18,181 nt of DNA, from the NCBI GenBank assembly GCA_023404805.1, contig JAEYAL010000348.1, forward strand, positions 1-18,181, written 5' to 3'. Under the pieces are notes generated by a model. The model was given only the letters and a program-made list of their open reading frames with translations. It was not told the origin of the DNA and did no database searches. Positions 13,349 through 18,181 of the stretch are shown here, one piece after another. The position numbers and the translations under genes were made by a program. How positions within the stretch are numbered: position 1 is the stretch's first letter; every line of letters starts with the position of its first letter. The DNA is from Actinomycetes bacterium. Its GTDB lineage: Bacteria > Actinomycetota > Thermoleophilia > Solirubrobacterales > Solirubrobacteraceae.

Positions 13349-15064
13349 CTACGCGGCGTCGGCGGCCTCGTCTTCACGGCGCTCCATGCGCTCCGGCGCG
13401 CTCACCCCGAGCAGCTCGAGCGACGTCGCGAGCGCGTCACGCGTGGCGACCGTCAGCGCGGCACGCCACGCCTCGACGCCCTCGCCCTCGGCCCCGGCGA
13501 TCTTGCAGTCGCGGTAGAAGGCGGTGAACGTCTGCGCCAGCTCCAGCGCGTAGGTGGCGATGCGGTGCGGGGCGCGGCGGCCCGCGGCGACCGCGACCTC
13601 GTTCGGCAGCTCGCCGAGCTTGAGGACGAGGGCGCGCTCGGCGTCTTCGATGGGCGCCGCCAGCTCCAGCAGCGCTGCGGCGTCGCCGTCCAGGCCGTCG
13701 GCCAACGCCCGCGCCTCAGGCGAGACGCGCTCGAGCACCGAGCAGGCCCGCGCATGGGCGTACTGCACGTAGTAGACCGGGTTCTCGCTGGACTCCTTGC
13801 GGGCCAGCTCGATGTCGAGCTCGATCGCGGTGTCGTGCGAGCGCTGCAGCAGGTACCAGCGGGTGGCGTCGACGCCGACGTAGCCGACGAGGTCGTCGAG
13901 CGTGACGAACTGCCCGGCGCGCTTGCTCATCTTCACCGGCTCGCCGTTGGCGACCAGGTTCACCAGCTGCATGATGAGCAGCTCGAGGCGGTCCGGGTCG
14001 CCGCCGAACGCCTCGAACGCGGCGCGCATGCGGCCGATGTAGCCGTGGTGGTCGGCGCCGAGCACGAGCAGCTGGCGGTCGTAGCCGCGGTCGTGCTTGT
14101 CGCGCATGTACGCCAGGTCCGACGCGTAGTAGGTCGGGTCGCCGTCGGAGCGGATCACGACGCGGTCTTTGTCGTCGCCGCGCTTCTCGGTCTGCAGCCA
14201 CCACGCGCCGTCGCGCTCGACGAGCTCGCCGTTCTCTTTGACGATCGTGAGCGCGCGGTCGAGCGCGCTCTCGCCCTCACCGCCCGCGTCGTGGAGCGAG
14301 CGCTCGCTGAAGAAGCGGTCGAACGAGACCTCGAAGGCACCCAGCGACGCACGAGCGCGGTCGAGCATCGCGGCCACGCCGAGCGCCCCCAGCTCCTCGT
14401 CAGACAGGTCTGCCGCCCCCGGGATCGACTCGGCCAGCTCGGTGACGTAGTCGCCCTTGTAGCCGTCCTCCGGGATGTCCTCGCCGCGGGCCCGGGCGCC
14501 GATCGACTCGGCGAGCTTCTTGATCTGGCTGCCGAAGTCGTTGACGTAGTACTCGCGCTCGACGTCGTGGCCGTGGAAGGTCAGCAGGCGCGCCGTCGCG
14601 TCGCCGTAGGCGGCGTTGCGGGCGTGGCCGATGTGCAGCGGGCCGGTCGGGTTCGCCGAGACGAACTCGACGTTGATCCGCTCCGGCGCGGTGACGCCGC
14701 CTCCGCCCCATGCGCGGCCGGCGCCCGTGACGGCGGCGAGCGCCTCGCGCAGCAGCGGGTCGCCGAACGTGAGGTTGATGAAGCCCGGGCCCGCGACCTC
14801 GACCTTCGCGAGGCGGTCGCCGAGGTCCTCGGCCAGTCCCTCGACGATCTCGGTCGCCAGCTCGCGCGGGTTCTTGCCAGCCTTCTTCGCCAAGACCATC
14901 GCGATGTTCGTGGCCTGGTCGCCGTGGCCGGCCTGCTTGGGCAGCGTCAGCGCCACCGTCTGGGCGTCGACCTCGATCCCGGCCGCCGCGCTAGCTCGCT
15001 GTGCGATCGCCTCGCGCAGGCGGGCGTCGATGCTGAGGGCGGCGTCGGTGACGGGATCGGGCAT
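13349..15064 (-). CDS. argS: Arginyl-tRNA synthetase
   Basis: This 571-residue class I aminoacyl-tRNA synthetase charges tRNA-Arg. The ArgRS N-terminal additional domain is at about 10-105. The HIGH motif is at 144-147 (NPTGPLHIGHARNAAYGD), GADHHGYI at 337-344, KMSKR at 378-382 and the anticodon-binding helical domain at about 440-571. The ATG at 15064 is chosen because it gives MPDPVTDAALSIDARLREAI, a normal ArgRS start. The longer frame from 15133 would run into the end of rlmH. The gene starts 10 bases after the rlmH stop, so the two are probably one transcript. Nothing looks damaged. Confidence 0.97.
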   Translation of the reverse strand: MPDPVTDAALSIDARLREAIAQRASAAAGIEVDAQTVALTLPKQAGHGDQATNIAMVLAKKAGKNPRELATEIVEGLAEDLGDRLAKVEVAGPGFINLTFGDPLLREALAAVTGAGRAWGGGGVTAPERINVEFVSANPTGPLHIGHARNAAYGDATARLLTFHGHDVEREYYVNDFGSQIKKLAESIGARARGEDIPEDGYKGDYVTELAESIPGAADLSDEELGALGVAAMLDRARASLGAFEVSFDRFFSERSLHDAGGEGESALDRALTIVKENGELVERDGAWWLQTEKRGDDKDRVVIRSDGDPTYYASDLAYMRDKHDRGYDRQLLVLGADHHGYIGRMRAAFEAFGGDPDRLELLIMQLVNLVANGEPVKMSKRAGQFVTLDDLVGYVGVDATRWYLLQRSHDTAIELDIELARKESSENPVYYVQYAHARACSVLERVSPEARALADGLDGDAAALLELAAPIEDAERALVLKLGELPNEVAVAAGRRAPHRIATYALELAQTFTAFYRDCKIAGAEGEGVEAWRAALTVATRDALATSLELLGVSAPERMERREDEAADAA

Positions 15065-15074
15065 AGGTGGCTGA

Positions 15075-15500
15075 TCAGCTTCCGGGGTCGTTGGCGTGGT
15101 GGTACGGCGAGCCAGCGAGGATCGAAAGTCCACGGTACAGCTGTTCGAGCAGGACGATCCGCGCGAGCTGGTGGGGCAGCGTCATCGGCCCGAAGCTGAT
15201 CGTCTCGTGGGCGCCCGGCAAGCTCAGGCCGTAGGCGCCGCCGACGACGAACACGAGCGGGCGGCCGTCGAGGCGGCGGTCGTCGAGGAACCTGGAGAAC
15301 GCGACCGAGTCGCGGCTCTTGCCGCGCTCGTCGAGCAGGACGACATAGGAACCGGGCGGAATCCGCTTCTCGACCTGGTCGTCGGTCTTGACCTCGATCA
15401 TCTCGACCTTGGCGTGGCCCTTCAGCCGCGCGAGGTAGTGATCGGCGTCGTCGCTGTAGGGCGGACGCAGGCGTCCAACGGCGATCACGAGGTAGCGCAC
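15075..15500 (-). CDS. rlmH: RlmH, 23S rRNA pseudouridine-1915 N3-methyltransferase
   Basis: This 141-residue SPOUT-fold enzyme methylates pseudouridine 1915 of 23S rRNA, using S-adenosylmethionine, on the 70S ribosome. Family motifs are present in order: LLDERGKSRDS (55-65), FVVGGAYGL (84-92), LSFGPMTLPHQ-type (ISFGPMTLPHQ, 101-111) and EQLYRGLSILAGSPYHH (119-135). The C-terminal PYH is used in substrate binding; six further residues follow. It is a little shorter than E. coli RlmH (155). The GTG at 15500 lies 7 bases from a TACCAT box, suggesting a leaderless message. It is divergent from the DUF3467 gene over only 23 bases and followed by argS. Confidence 0.95.
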   Translation of the reverse strand: MRYLVIAVGRLRPPYSDDADHYLARLKGHAKVEMIEVKTDDQVEKRIPPGSYVVLLDERGKSRDSVAFSRFLDDRRLDGRPLVFVVGGAYGLSLPGAHETISFGPMTLPHQLARIVLLEQLYRGLSILAGSPYHHANDPGS

Positions 15501-15507
15501 CGGGCCG

Positions 15508-15517
15508 ATGGTAGTTT
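15508..15517. promoter_or_regulatory. Overlapping divergent -10 boxes for rlmH and the DUF3467 gene
   Basis: The 10-base stretch ATGGTAGTTT holds two TANNNT boxes. TACCAT on the minus strand (15508-15513) ends 7 bases before the rlmH GTG. TAGTTT on the plus strand (15512-15517) ends 6 bases before the DUF3467 ATG. They share two bases. The whole gap is 23 bases, so both messages must be leaderless or start inside the other gene. Confidence 0.45.
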
Positions 15518-15523
15518 GCGCCC

Positions 15524-15808
15524 ATGGCCGACGGCGAGACCCCTCCGCGCTACCGACTGCACGCGGCCGACGGCCTGCGCGCCGAATACGCGAACTTCGC
15601 CGACGTCACCGTGTCCGAGTACGAGATCACGCTCACCTTCGCGCACGTCGACCGCACGCCCGACCCCGCTGGCGGCGAGGCCGTCGGCATGGTGACGACG
15701 CAGATCATCCTGTCGCCGCCGTTCGCCGGAGAGCTCGCCGACGCGCTCGACGACGCCGTCGAGCGGTACCAGCGGCAGTTCGGCGCGGACGCCGCTCCGG
15801 GGGCGTGA
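15524..15808 (+). CDS. DUF3467 family protein
   Basis: This 94-residue protein matches the DUF3467 pattern. It has YANFADVTVSEYEITLTFAH (about 23-42), then TTQIILSPPFAGELADALDD (about 63-82) and a final AVERYQRQFG. The family is small, cytosolic and of unknown function, with a beta-sheet half and a final helix. It has no cysteine and no catalytic signature. The ATG at 15524 lies 6 bases from a -10 box. The metallophosphoesterase gene follows after 13 bases, with its ribosome site overlapping this stop, so the two are likely co-transcribed. Confidence 0.85.
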   Translation: MADGETPPRYRLHAADGLRAEYANFADVTVSEYEITLTFAHVDRTPDPAGGEAVGMVTTQIILSPPFAGELADALDDAVERYQRQFGADAAPGA

Positions 15809-15821
15809 GAGGACTGCGGCC

Positions 15822-16559
15822 ATGAGGGTCGCGGTGCTCTCCGACGTCCACGGGAACCTCGAAGCACTGCAGGCGACCCTGGCGGCGATCGACGCCGCCG
15901 CGGTCGACCAGGTCTGGTCGCTCGGTGACGTCGTGGGGTACGGCGCCCGCCCATCGGCCTGCATGGCGCTCCTGCGCGACCGCTGCTCCGTGAAGCTCGC
16001 CGGCAACCACGACCTCGTCGCCGCTGGCGTGTCGTCGGCTGAGGGCTTCTCACGGTCGGCCCGCGTCGCGATCTCGTGGACCGCCCAGCAGCTGTCGGCC
16101 GAGGAGCGAGCCGAGATCGAGGGCTGGCCCAGCTCCACGCACCAGCTCGGGGTCGGCCTCGCCCACGGCAGCATGCGCGACCCTGCGTGGGAGTACGTCG
16201 TCGAGCCCAGCGTGGCGCGGCACCTGCTGGAAGACCAGATCCACCAGGTGGTGCTCGTCGGCCACTCGCACCTGGCGCTCTCGTGGCAGCTCGACGCCGA
16301 GGTCGCTGGCGGCGCAGCGGGCGTGCTCCGCACCGACGGAGACACCGTCGAGCTCGGCCACCGCAACTGGATCCTCAACCCGGGCAGTGTCGGTCAGCCG
16401 CGCGACCGCGATCCGCGGGCGGCGTGGCTCGAGCTCGACCTCGGCGCCCAAACGGCCAGCTGGCACCGCGTGGAATACGACGTGGTGACGGCTCAGGCCG
16501 CTATTCGCAACGCTGGGTTGCCCGACGCGCTGGCCGACCGTCTCGGGGCCGGGTTGTGA
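15822..16559 (+). CDS. Metallophosphoesterase (calcineurin-like, YfcE/MJ0936-type)
   Basis: This 245-residue protein has the two-metal phosphoesterase set: DVHGN (8-12), GDVVGYG (36-42, Asp36), GNHD (61-64), AHGS (114-117, His115) and GHSH (147-150). NPGSVGQPRDRDPRAAW (186-202) is the typical end motif of small bacterial members. Such enzymes cleave phosphodiester or phosphomonoester bonds; the substrate is not evident. There is no signal peptide, so it is cytosolic. The ATG at 15822 has GAGAGG 9 bases before it, overlapping the DUF3467 stop. Its stop lies in GTGA, which could start a 17-codon frame leading to the next gene. Confidence 0.92.
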   Translation: MRVAVLSDVHGNLEALQATLAAIDAAAVDQVWSLGDVVGYGARPSACMALLRDRCSVKLAGNHDLVAAGVSSAEGFSRSARVAISWTAQQLSAEERAEIEGWPSSTHQLGVGLAHGSMRDPAWEYVVEPSVARHLLEDQIHQVVLVGHSHLALSWQLDAEVAGGAAGVLRTDGDTVELGHRNWILNPGSVGQPRDRDPRAAWLELDLGAQTASWHRVEYDVVTAQAAIRNAGLPDALADRLGAGL

Positions 16560-16609
16560 CGAACTGGCTGCGCCGCGCCGCCGAACGCGCGAAGATGCGC
16601 GGTCGATGA
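16556..16609 (+). CDS. Possible 17-codon linking frame
   Basis: GTG at 16556 overlaps the metallophosphoesterase stop (GTGA), and the frame ends in TGA 16607-16609, overlapping the next gene's ATG (ATGA). The peptide would be MTNWLRRAAERAKMRGR, short, basic and likely amphipathic. It could couple translation of the two genes over a 46-base gap, as no ribosome site is seen before ATG 16606. Chance is a real alternative. Confidence 0.25.
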   Translation: MTNWLRRAAERAKMRGR

Positions 16610-17240
16610 CGGCGTTTCGCTGGATCCTCCTTTGCCTCGTGGCGTTCGGTGTTGGCACCGGCGCGGCCCTTGCCGTCAGCCCGCCTGAGAGCGGCCTGCC
16701 ACCGACCACCGCCTCCGCGCTCGCGGAGGACCTCGACGCGATCGCGCGGTACGCTCCGGCCGGCCGCTGCGATGCCGTGCGCGGCCGGATCGACGGCGCC
16801 CAGGCCAAGCTCGCGGGGCTCCCGAACGACACGCCGATCGACACCGTCAACGAGCTCCAGCGCTCGCTGCGCCAGATCTCGCGCCAGGCGCGCGCCGCCT
16901 GCGACCAGGTCGCCGCCGCCAAGGCCGACGCCGCGCAGAAGCGCCGCGAGGCCCAAGAAGCCGCAGAGGAGGCGCTGCAGCAGACCACGCCGACGACGCC
17001 GATCGAGCCGACCGAGCCCACCACGCCCGACCCGGGCAGCGAAGACGGCGGCCCCGATCCGGGGACGGGCGAAGATCCCAACGGCGGCGTGACGACGCCG
17101 GACCCCGGCGCTCAGCCGCCGACCGGCGGCATCACGCCGGAAGACATCCAAGGCGCCCAGGAGAAGCTCGAGAAGAAGCTGGAGAAGGAGCGCCGCAAGT
17201 GGGAGAAGCGCGTGCGCGAGATGCAGGAGGCGTGGGGCCA

Positions 17241-17244
<4 letters not shown>
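16606..17244 (+). CDS. Exported protein with proline/threonine-rich linker and coiled coil
   Basis: I do not recognise this 212-residue protein. It has a signal peptide or anchor at 1-23, and a helical region at about 36-125 with two cysteines (55 and 99) that could form a disulfide. A low-complexity Pro/Thr/Asp/Gly linker covers about 127-177. A strongly charged C-terminal helix covers about 178-210 with EKLEKKLEKERRKWEKRVRE, a likely coiled coil. The ATG at 16606 has no clear ribosome site. The stop overlaps the kinase GTG by 4 bases (GTGA), so it is probably co-translated with the kinase and might be a substrate, ligand or partner of it. That link is inferred only from position. Confidence 0.75.
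17225..17230 (+). promoter_or_regulatory. Strong ribosome site for the kinase gene
   Basis: AGGAGG lies 10 bases before GTG 17241, inside the end of the upstream gene. It is among the few strong Shine-Dalgarno sequences in the window and fixes the kinase start. Confidence 0.6.

Positions 17245-18181
<937 letters not shown>

Noticed and set aside
13565..15199. 544-residue open frame on the plus strand opposite argS
   Set aside because: It is a shadow of argS, which has HIGH and KMSKR motifs in the right order.

Overview
The window is high-GC, gene-dense DNA from an actinobacterium-like chromosome. Strong G/C preference at third codon positions, frequent GTG starts, several TANNNT boxes 6-9 bases before start codons, an AcoR-type GAF regulator and a PASTA/Hanks-type Ser/Thr kinase region all fit Actinobacteria. 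A deep lineage with System I cytochrome c maturation, such as Thermoleophilia/Solirubrobacterales, is my best guess; this is inference, since no rRNA is present. I see no phage, IS, CRISPR or toxin-antitoxin genes. The genes look like core chromosome.

Layout. (1) 1-738, + strand: C-terminal part of a TldD/PmbA-family protein. (2) 864-5154, - strand: ccmE, ccmF, a membrane-anchored endonuclease/exonuclease/phosphatase-fold protein, a short CcmI-like protein and secG. (3) 5298-5702, + strand: a small three-helix membrane protein, divergent from ccmE. (4) 5746-9000, - strand: a membrane GGDEF/HD-GYP signalling protein and a GAF/winged-helix regulator, with palindrome-rich spacers. (5) 9252-11156, + strand: an unknown small protein and a secreted seven-repeat RCC1 protein. 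(6) 11167-11239, - strand: tRNA-Gly(CCC). (7) 11358-13278, + strand: ccmG-ccmH-ccdA, overlapping by 4 bases at each junction. (8) 13349-15500, - strand: rlmH then argS. (9) 15524-18181, + strand: a DUF3467 protein, a metallophosphoesterase, a secreted coiled-coil protein and a Ser/Thr kinase cut off by the window end.

How the genes work together. Two separate clusters supply System I cytochrome c maturation outside the membrane. CcmE (haem chaperone) and CcmF (haem lyase) are in one; CcmG, CcmH and CcdA (thiol reduction of apocytochrome) are in the other. CcmA, CcmB and CcmC are not in the window. The CcmE is the cysteine type (CPSKF in place of the HxxxY haem site), here together with a CcmH, which is unusual. 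The last cluster links a phosphoesterase, an exported protein and a kinase by overlapping reading frames and is probably one transcription unit.

Spaces between genes. The longest are 7432-7722 (291 bases, three palindromes) and 8992-9251 (260 bases, promoter and inverted repeat near the regulator, nothing evident in 9041-9251). No gene-free stretch exceeds 300 bases.
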